NCBI GenBank assembly: GCA_930367205.1
Contig: OV884014.1
Span: 78,781,104-78,845,103, forward strand
Source: Acanthosoma haemorrhoidale
Taxonomy: Eukaryota; Arthropoda; Insecta; Hemiptera; Acanthosomatidae
Direction of reading: 5' to 3'
Length of the DNA stretch: 64,000 nt
Below are positions 1 to 11,157 of this stretch, piece after piece. A program made the translations under genes and the position numbers. The notes beneath the pieces were generated by a model, which saw only the letters and a program-made list of their open reading frames with translations, did not search any database and was not told the origin of the DNA. Position 1 is the stretch's first letter. Each line of letters opens with the position of its first letter.

Positions 1-2365
1 ATTTTTTTCATATCGGGGATAGCCTTTGTCTTATTATGAAAATACAATCGACAAAGGCGTGTGATGTTTGTGGGCAACAACAGTAGTGTGCGGAGAATTG
101 CCGACAAATAATCCACACCATATCTCTCTCACCCTCTCACTCTTGGGTAATGTAAGACATGGATTGGGTAACGAAGTGTCATTCTCCCGATGAAAACCTG
201 TTTTTAAATTGTTAATTTTTTTTTCTACATCACCCACTGACACTTCAATTTCAATTTTCTTCTTGACGCGAATTTTATATTCGGTACTAATAACTTCTCT
301 CGAAACCACGATGCCGCGTGAAAATCTTCAATACATCGCAATACTTTCTCGTTAGTCATTATCTTTATAAGAAAAACAAAGATAACTGGGGACCATTTGT
401 GTCAAAACGTCCTCACTACGAGATGTTGCACTATATTGCCTCTAACGGGAGACATGTCTCAAAAGGGTGTCTGTAGACATAATTTGTCTCTCGATTGTCT
501 ACGAGTGTCTCGAATGGTACGAAAATCACTCCACTTTATACACAAGGCATAAGAACCAAATGTTCTGGGAGTCAGTGACAGAGCTTGGGCGGGGTCGTTG
601 CCATCTGACAAGAGGAGGCGGGAGTCGACGAACCCCCAAAGTCTGTCTAATAGATATTGATTGCTTGTTTGTCACCAGGAATCTTCTGTCAATTGTTCTG
701 ATTAATCCTAGTAATTCTGTTATGTTCGAAGTCGCTCATTCTAGTGTCATTGGTCCCCGTCTCCTCTTTCACTCCATGTAGCGGCGAGGACAAACGGTAT
801 TGAAAAATACGTTTTGTTCTTCAATTCGAAAATATTGAACAATGCATTTCGCAATATATGAAATATGACATTGGTTTGGTTATTGTATATTTTATAATAA
901 AAGAAATTTGTTAGGTATTCACATGTCTACTATTACAGAATTTATTGTACTTTCAACTTCAACGGTGTTGCACGGTTATCTTCAGGTTCTAAAGGGGAAC
1001 CAACAACGATTTGCAAGCAGTCTTGAATAATTACTGATGAATATGTCATTCATGTTAGTTGCTTAAATTATTTTAAGGCAAAATATATAAAACCATACAA
1101 ATCTAACAAACATAAAAAAAAATATACGAAATGTTCAAAGAGGATTTTTACTAGAGCTGCTTTCGATCGTTTACTGGATCTGCCTGCCAGGAGGGGAATG
1201 GTAACGACCGCTCTACGAGGTACGTCGAGGCCTTCCAGGGCGCATACCTTAGAAAATTACTGGAAAAAATGTGTTGTTGTCCGAAGGGAGTACTTCGAAG
1301 GTTCTTAAACGTTTGTATCTTTCCAGGACTTGCATTATTTGTTTACCTCCCCCCCATTATGTTGTAAGTCCTATGCGACTTATCACCGTTTACGCTATAG
1401 TAGCTAGGAACCATCCATAATCTAATACGGGATATTTGTTATCTGTGCTTTTATCCCTGGCCCTTTTATTCAATAGTAGGATTTCCCACAAGATCTAAGG
1501 CCCCTACATAGAATGACAATGTTTTTTTAATTAAAAAAATGTTTTGTAAATTACGTTTGTTTAAATGTTTACTTTTGAATTGAACTTTTTCTAATTGTGT
1601 ATGATCGAAATTTGTGAACGCCGTACGTTCACTACGTTTAATGAAATGTTTTATATAACAAATAAATGAAATTGGTTAATCATGGCCGTGTTTATTATTT
1701 CGTCCTTGTTTATGTTGTTTCAAACAATGGAGTCCATTATTTATTTTTATGGTTTTATGTATGTACATAACATGAAATGTTTTATTACATCAACACTACT
1801 GACATAAACACTTAAGTTTATTGTAAATTATTGTTGGTTTCATTTCAGATACACACAAGTGTGTAACAGAGTAGAAAGCGTTAGCTTTGTGATAAACAAA
1901 ACATTGTGGATAGTCAACACACTTTTGTTTTATTGTAACAATATAAAAAATAACTATTTCGAAATGGTATTCACTGTGTCTGAAACCTTTAAGCTTTAAA
2001 CTTTTAAGCGGGACGTTACCTTTAGAAGATTCGTACCCCTGAATCTCATGCTGATACTTTTTTTATTTATTTACTTAAAAGCTAACTAACATCGCATTTT
2101 TACGTATGTGACTAGTAATGTGAATTTGTTGCTGTGTCAAAACTTTGAAAAATCTTCGCTTATAAACTCCAAAAGAACTAAAAAAAAACCTTAAAAATTC
2201 GCTCTACATATTACACTAAATAAACACGTTAAAGTAGACACATTCAATGTTGTCATCAACGCTAAACAAACATTAGCATTAGAGTGGAAAACAATCTGTA
2301 AAATTCAAATGCACTGCATAACAGTTTTATGTTAAGTACAATGTATTTACAACTTTAATGAATGA
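1..2365. other. AT-rich non-coding stretch
   Basis: No gene is recognised here. Short open frames exist at 34-309 (minus) and 467-781 (plus), but neither resembles a known family and neither has splice or poly(A) context that I can support. The 560-640 stretch is GC-richer than its surroundings, without identifiable content. The rest is AT-rich sequence with homopolymer runs. Confidence 0.5.
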
Positions 2366-2372
2366 AAAAAAA

Positions 2373-2990
2373 CTTTATTCCAAGAGTAAGTCCCCTTATA
2401 ATAATTATAATGAGCATAATATTATTATCATATGCTTATCCTAGAATTTAAAACAGTAGAAAACAATCATAAAGAAAAACTAAATAAAAACGATACAAAA
2501 GTAAAATAAAAACTCAATTTGAATAGAAATTAAATTAATAGCTTTATGTACTCATACTTATATGTACACTCAAGAACGCTATCCTTCACATACAATACTT
2601 AGGTTTAAGCAGATAAAAACAGAGAAGAAAGTATAACAAATAAATATAAACAATTGTTAATAAAAAAAAAAACTACACATGTACAAGAGAACGATTCCGC
2701 AGAGATACGGAGGCCGTGAACTGAACATTCCCGATCGCATTTATGTCCGGATCCCTGGCTGCCATTAAATTAGACTGCGCACGGGCCAGACACCTGTTAT
2801 TAAATGTCGGATTATTTTTTATATCTCGCTGGTCAGATTGAATCACGTAGCCCGGTGCAACCTTAATCCGGCTGCTCAAGTTCCACGGCCAAGCTAATCG
2901 CTGGTTCTGCAGTGCCAGACGTTTTCCACTAGCCACGGCTATTTTTAACAATGAACGCTTCTTTTCTGAATGAACTCTCAGGCCTACCAA
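2373..2990 (-). other. possible terminal exon or unclassified open segment
   Basis: I do not recognise this sequence. On the minus strand an open frame of 105 codons runs from 2990 to a stop at 2673, and the frame stays open a little upstream of the first Met. The open part is clearly GC-richer than the flanks, while the roughly 300 bp after the stop are AT-rich and reach an AATAAA-type signal (complement of 2373-2379). That layout suits a last exon with its 3' UTR. The predicted protein is basic, has no signal peptide or membrane segment and shows no motif I can name. A short inverted repeat (GCCTAC/GTAGGC) sits around 2990-3005. It could equally be a fragment of an unrecognised transposable element, so a host gene is only a possibility. 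Confidence 0.22.
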
Positions 2991-2999
2991 GAGTTGTAG

Positions 3000-4855
3000 G
3001 CAGGCTCGAGTCGGCTACTGTTCATACCTCAAGTGTCCCAACATCGGCAATCGAAACGTGTTGACACTTATTCTAGGCTAGCTAATAATTAGCTCATGGT
3101 TAATTTGTTATGGATTCGTTATTATTGTTTTCAACGTCTTTTGAACATAGAATGAAACGTTTAGGCAAAGTTGCTGCTTCTAAGCCAAGTTCTAAGCCGA
3201 CAAACGTCTAATATCAACAATCTCAAAACATTTAATTCATTCGTGACAGAATGTAACGTATGCAAATCATAGAACAATATAACATTAACATCATAGAGGA
3301 ATTATGCTTGGAAAAGCCGCAGGAAAAGGGTTTTGTCTAGATGAAGTGGGAAACCATTGGCTAAGTGGCCAAAATAGAAAAACTTTACCCAACAAGGAAA
3401 ATATATTATTACTCTTTCCGCTAATATTAGCACACGGTTCTCAGTAACTAGATGTTTCAATAATCATTTCCATAGCATTTGTGTAGAGATTGTTCATTTC
3501 AAAAATTTTAAATTATATCCATTTCAAGAATTATTTTATATTCCATAAAATATATATTCAAAGGTTGGTAACATTTTATTTTATTGCTTAATAGAAATCA
3601 GATCCTTGTAATATCGTTAGATATACTTCTTGAAAGGTTTACGATCGTAATAGGTAAATTAAAAGGGTAATCTTGTGATTTTCGCTGTAAGAACAATCGA
3701 TTATCCCTCCCTTCTTTGTAATGTTAATGGAGATAACTCTTGAAATTGACATAAATATATTTTTATAAATATTTTTTCTCATTAATAAGGGAACTAGTAG
3801 AATCGTGCATTAGAGAAATATATACAATACATAATTCCATCCGAGCTCCAAAATCTGTATGTTACAGACGGGATAAGAAAACAATTATTTTTAAAAAAAT
3901 AGCTTAATTAATGGTACTTAATAATTGTTTATAAGATAATGATTGTTGATGTCACCAGTTGATCAAACCCATGCATAACATTATCCTTCTGGAATAAACG
4001 GGCGACTTAAAACCGTTCGCCAGAACATCCACGTAATAGAGGGATGGGATTCGACAGACATATTTCAAAAACTTTTTAATTTCCTCTAGAAATTTCTTGA
4101 TAATCCTCCTTTCCAAAGAATATTAATGTAGAGTTCGCTCCACCAAGTATGCGACCCCTAATACCAGGATATCACTAAGTTCATCTTCCTTCTCGCCTCT
4201 AAGCACTTTCTAGTCAAAAGTATCCTTCGGAAAACCTTCGACACGAACTATTCTATTCTTGGGGTATTTACATAGAGCTAAGTAATCCGTCTTGTAATCG
4301 TCATTTTAATTGGCTATCAAAATAACAAAGATAATTGATCCCATTAAAAGCAAAAATGGAGGGTTACAGGCAAACAATATGTCCTTGCCAAAGAGTTGCC
4401 CTTTTCCCAGAAAATTATTGAATTCATAACAAATTATTTGTAACAAATATTTATTTTCTTGGATAAGATTCACAACTAGTCTTTAATTTGAAGAAGGTCT
4501 CAAACAATTGCTGAGGTGAGAAAAAAGTAAAATTCAAAAGGATACTAATCCTATATTTACATAATTTAGGATATGAATTCGTCCCGTTTCGAAATCTTTT
4601 TGGGTCAGAGGAAAGATAAGAAGCCGGATCTTGTACCAACAGATAAATTTTTAGTTTAGCATGTTATGTATAACAGCATTCCGGTACTGATAGTTTTTAA
4701 CACTTTAATAGAACTTTTTTTTTCGAAACTAAAAACGTAATATGTATAAAAATCTTGTCTTCATTTGTAGCCTAAATTTAAAAATGTGTTATTCCTTTTT
4801 CTCATAACTAAATAACACAACGTGAGAGGACAAATTTTTTTTTTCCAATTTTTTT
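3000..4855. other. AT-rich non-coding stretch
   Basis: I see no gene, inverted-repeat element or retrotransposon domain here. A 62-codon minus-strand frame at 4451-4639 has no recognisable similarity and is taken as chance. Confidence 0.5.
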
Positions 4856-4859
4856 GGGT

Positions 4860-5040
4860 TAAAAACTCCATTTAATCCTAACACGTTACAAATCATAACC
4901 TCTTTTAAATATTATAACCCTGCTTCAATTCAAAGGCTTCTTATGAGCCTAACCTACTTCATGCCCCAACACTGCATCAAATCAAAATCTGTTTCTAATT
5001 ATAACTTATTTAAAATAATAAACTACCTTGTCTATTGAAG
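4860..5040. repeat. degenerate 17-bp minisatellite, left block
   Basis: About nine to ten imperfect tandem units of 16-19 bp can be laid out, each ending in something like CCTAAC or TATAAC and starting CTnCTTnAA (for example around 4925-5010). The same unit reappears at 5610-5765 on the other side of a retrotransposon tail, so the two blocks look like one array split by an insertion. Confidence 0.55.
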
Positions 5041-5299
5041 GTCAATACCGAAACGAGCGCTCTCTAGCTCAAAGTTGATAAATTAAGCCACGGCAGGCCC
5101 AAAATTCATCATATTATACACTTAAATGCAAAGTATATCATTAAGGTGAACATATTAGAGAGCAAGCACGTTGTAAAATATTCATTTTCATCATTCGAAT
5201 ACACTGTATTTATAGTTATAGACACAAGAGACCCAAATTGTGCTACCTCTCGCAAGCATGATGACTTTTCCTGAAATTAACCAGCCTTTCTCAACGTGA

Positions 5300-5536
5300 A
5301 CACGCGTTTTAAGTTTTATGATGCATAAGGTGAACCCCATCACTTTTAAACATGTATAGACTGAATGTATAATGTACATTAAACCTTTGTAACAATCGCA
5401 AATAACAGTGTACAATGTTAAAAATTGTAAACAATGTAGCCAAACTACATGACATAGAATATTGACCTTTTGTAAATAGATTCATTCTATATTGCAATCG
5501 ATAATTTGTAATAACAAGGGGATATGGAGCGGAAAA
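5300..5536 (+). mobile_element. family A Jockey-like 3' UTR fragment (A2 subtype)
   Basis: This segment aligns with 35080-35316 along its whole length. Both start near the motif GGTGARCCCCATCAC, share TTTGTAACAAT and TTGTAAATAGATTCATT, and end in GGGATATGRAG. In the 35-kb copy the same UTR follows the C-terminus of a Jockey-like ORF2, so this piece is the untranslated end of a severely 5'-truncated copy. No coding sequence remains. It lies between two blocks of a 17-bp minisatellite. Known for the group: non-LTR elements usually insert as 3'-end fragments. Confidence 0.65.
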
Positions 5537-5574
5537 AAAGAAAACAAATTAACACGCGTAAGTGTTATTTTGCC

Positions 5575-5770
5575 TTACACCTATACACAACACTACTTCA
5601 TCTTTTTAAACCTCATATCCTCTGAAGATCACCTGCTTCAAATTCCTAACTGCTTTAAACCATAACCATCTTTATATCATAACGTGCTTCAAAACCTCCT
5701 AAACTGGTTAAAATCGTGACATGCTTCAAATCCTAGGCTACTTAAAATTCTAACCATTTTCACCACGCAA
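5575..5770. repeat. degenerate 17-bp minisatellite, right block
   Basis: Seven consecutive units can be read from about 5628, for example CTGCTTCAAATTCCTAA, CTGCTTTAAACCATAAC and CTACTTAAAATTCTAAC, with 16-19 bp spacing and roughly 70 % agreement to a CTGCTTCAAATCCTAAC-like consensus. It matches the block at 4860-5040. Confidence 0.65.
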
Positions 5771-6459
5771 ATTAATGTTTTCATCCTGGTGTTAATACAT
5801 CTGTAGACATTTTATTGAATTCATTCCAAAGAAGCAAATAACAAGCATAGCTCAAACTCATTTCCGTTAAAAATAGAAGGAGATTGCTTATTTTGATACT
5901 TTGCCCCTCTTATATACATTTATATACACATCATATTTATTTTGTTTTTTCCCATGATATGAGCTGACATATTGTGACTATGATCGAGGAGAATAATACA
6001 AAGGATTCAACTTTAACCTTCGTCATGCTGTTGTTGAATAATGGCATGTGTAAATTTTCTTGTGGCCGTAGATTATGCTAGAATCTTCGCACCCAGTCTT
6101 GAAGAATTTAAACAAAAATTAGTCATACGAAAACAGGATACAAATGGAGAAAAAAATTATTTTTTGCAGAAACTTATGAAAAACAAAAAAAATCAAAAGG
6201 TTATCGAAGTCAGTCCTTCTAAAATTCGCACGTTATTATAGGTTTGCGAACCAAACCTACCAAAAAATTATGAAATAATCATATACGTTTCTCGTTCCGT
6301 TGATTGCAGAGAGGAATTAATGACAAACCAATGGACACGATAGCTAATCAAAATCTGAATAACTTTCCTCAATGAACGAACGTTCCTGAAGGCCGTAGTA
6401 CAAAGGAACCAAATAGACGTCATGTGCCTAATTTGATGACTGTGAGACGGGGGGAGGGG
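5771..6459. other. AT-rich non-coding stretch
   Basis: Nothing identifiable. A 66-codon frame at 6041-6241 is lysine/asparagine-rich, as expected from AT-rich DNA, and matches no family I know. Confidence 0.45.
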
Positions 6460-6460
6460 A

Positions 6461-6530
6461 GCTTAAATGGCTGAGTTGGTTAGCATAATGGCGTGTGTTC
6501 GATTCACGGCAAGAAGAGGATTTTATATTG
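6461..6530 (+). repeat. tRNA-like SINE head (candidate)
   Basis: The sequence holds a pol III box A-like string TGGCTGAGTTGG (6468-6479) and, 17 bp later, a box B-like GTTCGATTC (6497-6505). The spacing is shorter than in a normal tRNA and no cloverleaf closes, so it is not a tRNA gene. The GTTCGATTC core followed by a purine-rich run and GGATTTT recurs at 56623-56655, which favours a shared SINE family. Confidence 0.4.
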
Positions 6531-7555
6531 TTATTCCACAGAATAAATATGTCTGTATGTGTGCGAGAGCGATGAGTAAAAATAAACATAGCATTCTGAT
6601 ATATTGCAGGAAATTAATACGACAGGAATAATAAAATGTATTTCTATGCCCTTTCTCAAGTCACAGTACAAAAGCTGTTATAGATTTAGAGTTCCGTTTT
6701 TGTTTTTTTTAAAGACAGTACCAGAAGTTTTGGAAGCCTGAAATTTAAAACACATCGTTTAATGTCGTTCGTGATGATTACAGTAAGTGTTTTTTTTTAG
6801 ATCAATATTTTATGTAATATATGTCAATATATATATTATGTCAATATAATCACTTTTAAACATTCATTGATTTTCAGGTTTAATAAATAAAATGCAGTAT
6901 TTTTCAGATGAAGTTGATTTTTCTACATCCTTAGAGGGCAGTTAACCTTTTAGGTACTTGCATTTTAAAATCGATTTTCAATGACTCTCGTGGTTTTGTT
7001 TTTTTTAAACAGTGTGCACTAATATAGAATTTGTTCATTTCGGGCAACACATCCAGTTGTTTGGCTCATTTTTTTGTTACATTTAACGGATAAAATCAAA
7101 CCTTTTTATCCAACCATCTAATTAATATTTGAGGCGTAAACACCACACAGTCTGAAAGAGTATCTGTGTGTTTATTTGCTTAAACATTATCTTCCCGGCC
7201 CGTTATTTTTTATGAATGACCTTATCACTTGGGATGATACTCCGTTAGAGGAAATCCAAACATGTCTTGTGTGCATTGGACCTATCGCTTGGACAAATAC
7301 ACTTATCAGTCGTCGACTGAACGGTTTGATGGCCATTGTAAACAATTGTGATATTTCTGGATCGGTGGCCTCACCCTTGTTGTAGTGTGGATCTGTCAAG
7401 TTAAAGTGGATCAGAGCTATCAGAAAAGCCACAATATCACAGAGTCATAAGTAGTGTTGGCTTCCTCGGCCAGTCATTAATTGTAAATGTATATTATTCT
7501 ATGAAAAAATCTTTTATTGTCACGTACAAAGTCTATCACATTAAATATTTAATCG
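6531..7555. other. AT-rich non-coding stretch
   Basis: No gene recognised. Overlapping open frames on both strands at 7176-7432 (69 and 81 codons) lie in a slightly GC-richer patch but show no known domain. Confidence 0.45.
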
Positions 7556-7561
7556 GCATTA

Positions 7562-7751
7562 TCTTTATTGTGATAAAGTTACAATCTGCCTAATAGGGCG
7601 ATAAGTAATTGTGATAAATGTTCTCATTTGTACCCTATTTACAATTCTTCATTCGTACAGTATTTAGAAACAGCCAGAAACCTCCCAAATCCGCATGGTT
7701 GTCAGCATCCTCGCATGTGAAAGTGGAAGCGGAGACTTGGTATTTCCCCCT
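7562..7751 (-). mobile_element. family B Jockey-like 3' UTR, copy 1
   Basis: Read on the minus strand, this is the 3' untranslated end of the repeat best preserved at 45234-45803. The element's terminal bases lie at 7562 (complement of CTTTATTGTGATAAAGTTAC), and similarity runs inward through the CATTCATAC and TTTACAA blocks to the GCGGAGACTTGG block near 7738. It carries no coding sequence and no poly(A) run. Confidence 0.7.
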
Positions 7752-8575
7752 TTTCGGTAAATTTGCATTCTTAGGTAACAAACTTATGTTCATAAAAGGC
7801 GTTGATATTTCCAAGTAATTATTTATTAAATGGCCTTTAATGATTGGTAATAATTATCAGACTTTTGGCTCATCAAGTGGAACTTTTTGTCTCTGAGTCA
7901 AACAGGGGTCTGCTTATTCACAAAATAAACCCTTAACATCTACTCAAACTATCCGATGAATCAGACTATACACTTACTTGCTTTTTACTATCTTAGAGAT
8001 ATTTTAGAGGAAATGGTGGGAAATATTTAATAGTTGTACATTTGCAATAGAGAGGACAGGAGTAAGGTTATATAATAAACGATTTCTTCACGGTGCCGGA
8101 AGATCTTGGAGTAGTGTGTTCGCTTATGAACCGGGGATTCCCTCTTCTTTTTCTTGGCCAAATGACATTTTCATTGTCGGCTCATAAATATACATGAGGG
8201 TCATTTTGAAAGTTTTCCTGCGTCGGTTGCATAAGCCAGGAGGCCGTATATATGTTCTAGTCAGTGCCCAAAATACTGACATAACTAACTACTGACTATG
8301 GGTGGCCGTCATGATCAACTCAATCATCTCAATGAATATCTGGCTAGTCAGTAACAATAAAAACTGTACTTTCAACTTTATTACTCCAGTGGCTGTCCAG
8401 AGTATTTTCAGGTGATTTTAGTTTTTCTGATTTCCTATGACGACTCGATGACATGCAAAATAATGCTCCATAAATACAATTAGATGGCAATAACTAATAA
8501 CATTGTAAATCAAAACAATACTATCATATTTAGTACAGTAGTGAATTACATGATTTGAAGCCCTGACTAATAATA
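7752..8575. other. AT-rich stretch, one weak tRNA-like patch
   Basis: No gene. Around 8110-8155 the sequence (GTGTGTTCGCTTATGAACC followed by GGGGATTCCC) vaguely resembles a degraded tRNA-derived SINE, but boxes A and B are both poor. Confidence 0.35.
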
Positions 8576-8577
8576 TA

Positions 8578-8796
8578 TGTGGAGTGTTTGATAGAAGGTG
8601 TATAAGTCAATGAGCAGGTATACAAAAATCTACACTTTTTTTCTACTCTAATAAGTCTACAAAAAGTACCTAGGTAAAATAATGTTCATTTTAGTTTAAA
8701 TAGTACATTTTCCAACCTTATAAAAATTATAATCAATATGTATCAACTAAAAATTTTGCATTTAGGACTTATACTCCTTTTACCAAACACTCCAGA
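8578..8796. mobile_element. 219-bp MITE with 28-bp terminal inverted repeats
   Basis: The left end, from TGTGGAGTGTTTGATAGAAG, and the complement of the right end, TCTGGAGTGTTTGGTAAAAG, both continue into GTATAAGTC. That gives inverted repeats of about 28 bp with few mismatches. Each end is flanked by TA (8576-8577 and 8797-8798), as expected for Tc1/mariner-class insertions. There is no coding capacity. The superfamily is inferred only from the TA duplication. Confidence 0.65.
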
Positions 8797-8832
8797 TATA
8801 TCGTCCAGAAAATGTAATTATTTTCGTGTATG

Positions 8833-9065
8833 CAACTTTTTCGCAGACGCCGTATGACCAAGAGGCATTTTAGGCAAAGAGTTCTAAGAATCAAATAAAA
8901 GGGCTCGAAGTGTTGGATATTAATATTTTATATTTTGTTGCGAGTTATTGGACAATAATAACCGACGATCGGAATTACATATTGGATTTTACAAGGCACA
9001 ACTTTTTCGCAGGCATTGTTTAGCCTGCGAAACGGAATTTCAAGCGAAGAACGAAATAAAAACAA
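8833..9065. repeat. diverged tandem pair, ~165-bp period
   Basis: CAACTTTTTCGCAG occurs at 8833 and again near 8999. Each copy is followed by a CG-containing segment, then a purine-rich GAACGAAATAAAA-like tail. Two diverged units about 165 bp apart could be satellite monomers or an old duplication. The evidence is by eye only. Confidence 0.35.
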
Positions 9066-10425
9066 CAGCATAAAACAAATTATTAACACAATTGTTATAT
9101 TGTAAGGATGATCTTTTGGGAACTAGCTCTGAAAAATATTTTAAAAAATATCAATTTTCTGAATAATCAATAGTTCGGACTTTTATTGTAATTAATATTA
9201 TACAGAATACATAATACGTGTTCATCAGCGAAATATATTTTTTTTATATAGGAAATATTGATCAGTAACGGAAATAACTATTATGTTATCCAAAAAAAGA
9301 CGAAAAACTTACTTGTACAAACAATCATCTTATTTCTGTTCATTAAGATGTCATTTAGTTAGGCACTATGAGAATTTAAATTAAATTCGTGGTCGTTTTT
9401 TTAGTAATAAACTCAATGATACTTCATGATTAACCACGTAAAACTAAAACCGTTTTTACATACAAAACGTTTATTCCTATTTAGAGCTCCAAATGTGACA
9501 GAGATAGAACATATAAATACAGTCTCGACAATTGGTTAACAATAAGATTTAAGTACATCATTCTCCACGGTTACGGGTAAGCGTTTGCCGTCTAATCCTT
9601 GGCAATGACTTCAATGAATAATTGTGATATAAGATTTAATTGTCAAACCCGAATGAAGAGGCTTTAGTTTTAAACAAGTACGTAACAGTCGATTTGTCAA
9701 TGAATTGTGCAATTTTAAAAGTACATTCAACAACACCTCCTATTGAGCTGAATAGTTTTAATTTAAAATCCATCAATTCAAACTGTGATAAAAATCAAAC
9801 CAGAATGAAGACAGAGTAATTTTTAAACCCGATACTTTTTATTTAAAAAAAAATTACTTGAACCATACCGGTTCAATAAAAATTGCCTTTGTATGATCTT
9901 TCAAAATACGAATTGAAATTGGGTAGAGCTTACTAAATAAATACGCAATTTCTATTGTTGCCTCTTAAACATTAAAGCAATAAAGGCATGTCAACCACTG
10001 CATATATACGATCATTTTCTTGCTTTTTGTTTTACGAGTTTTTATTCATTTAACTTTTATTATTTGTGTTTACAGTGCTTGGAAAGAAATCTGTTACTGT
10101 GTTTTAGGAGTTTTAATACTATTAAACACAGCAACCAGCCACCCCTGAGGCAGACCGGGAGCGCAGGCTTTTTGTCTGGAAGGCATGACATGTATTCTCA
10201 CTTAAAGAACACGAGGACTGTAGTGTAAAAACGAGGGATGTGGGTAAAAAACCAATATATCACACAGAAGAACAACCCACTCATGTTTACGTGGTTGTAT
10301 AGCTTGCCGTTTATAGAGTCTCCTTTACCATCGGGAAAAAATCAGAAATTTTTATCTTAAATAGTTTCTAAGTTAAATTTTCATTGTTCAGAATTTTCTT
10401 CAAGGTATTTATTTTATTTTTCAAA
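9066..10425. other. AT-rich non-coding stretch
   Basis: No gene, inverted repeat or retrotransposon domain recognised. Confidence 0.45.
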
Positions 10426-11157
10426 TCTTTATTGTGATAAAATTACAATCTACTTTATTGAGCAATATGTAATTGTGGTTATCCTCATTCATACAGTATT
10501 TGCTAGCACAGGGAACTCCCAAATCTACATGGTTGGCACCCCCTTCGCATGTCAAAGAGGAAGCGGACTCTTAGGAAGTCCCCCAAACTCCTCCATCAAC
10601 CGCGTCACTGGATACGTGCCAGTGGAGCGTGAGAGCCACAGACTCTCAGGACATAATTAGAGAAACTGGCCATTGCCAGGATTCTTACTTATAGCAGGTC
10701 GCGAGGCCACTGTCTCTTTAGTTTCTAGGGAGGATTATAGGGATGTGTGGTGCAGTGTAATGAATGAATGAGAGTAGGTTTCGATGGAATTCCATGAACT
10801 TGGAAGGGATGAGTTCAAGAATGTAAGGTATATTAATATCGGTATGAAGGGTTTTGTTGCTGACGTAATAAGGACCATTGAATATTGTTCTCAGGACTTT
10901 TGATTGAAAGGATTGGATGCGCTTGATGTTCGACTTTTTTGCTGTCCACCATAGCTCTCTTCCGTGTGTCCAGATTGGCTTAAGTATAACTTTTTAAATT
11001 AGTAATTTATTTTCTATTGAGAGATGGGATGTCCTTTGAAGTAGTCTGTACAGTTGTCCAAAGCGTCTGTTCAGTTCTTTTCTTTTTAGCCTCGTGTGTG
11101 GGTCCATGTGACGCTTTTGTCGAGATGGAGGCCTAAATGCCATACTGTCTCGGATAC
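10426..11157 (-). pseudogene. family B Jockey-like retrotransposon, copy 2 (longest)
   Basis: This is the longest family B copy, about 730 bp, on the minus strand with its 3' end at 10426. Translating inward from 11157 gives a WHLGLHLDK-like block, the counterpart of the conserved YLGxxLD motif after the RT palm in Jockey-clade ORF2. Sequence equivalent to the LLIYKVILKPIW, KKSNIKRIQSF and NDLNIPYI blocks of the 45-kb copy follows. Frameshifts and stops break it throughout, for example a TAA within the KLLIYK region. The 3' UTR is about 380 bp, longer than in the 45-kb copy because it keeps a central block. No poly(A) run remains. Encoded function in intact relatives: C-terminal part of the endonuclease/reverse-transcriptase polyprotein used for target-primed reverse transcription. 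Confidence 0.75.

Noticed and set aside
467..781. 104-codon plus-strand open frame
   Set aside because: No recognisable family, no splice or poly(A) context, and composition as expected by chance in this locally GC-richer segment.
8095..8165. tRNA-like patch
   Set aside because: Both pol III boxes are poor and no stem structure forms; not called as a SINE.
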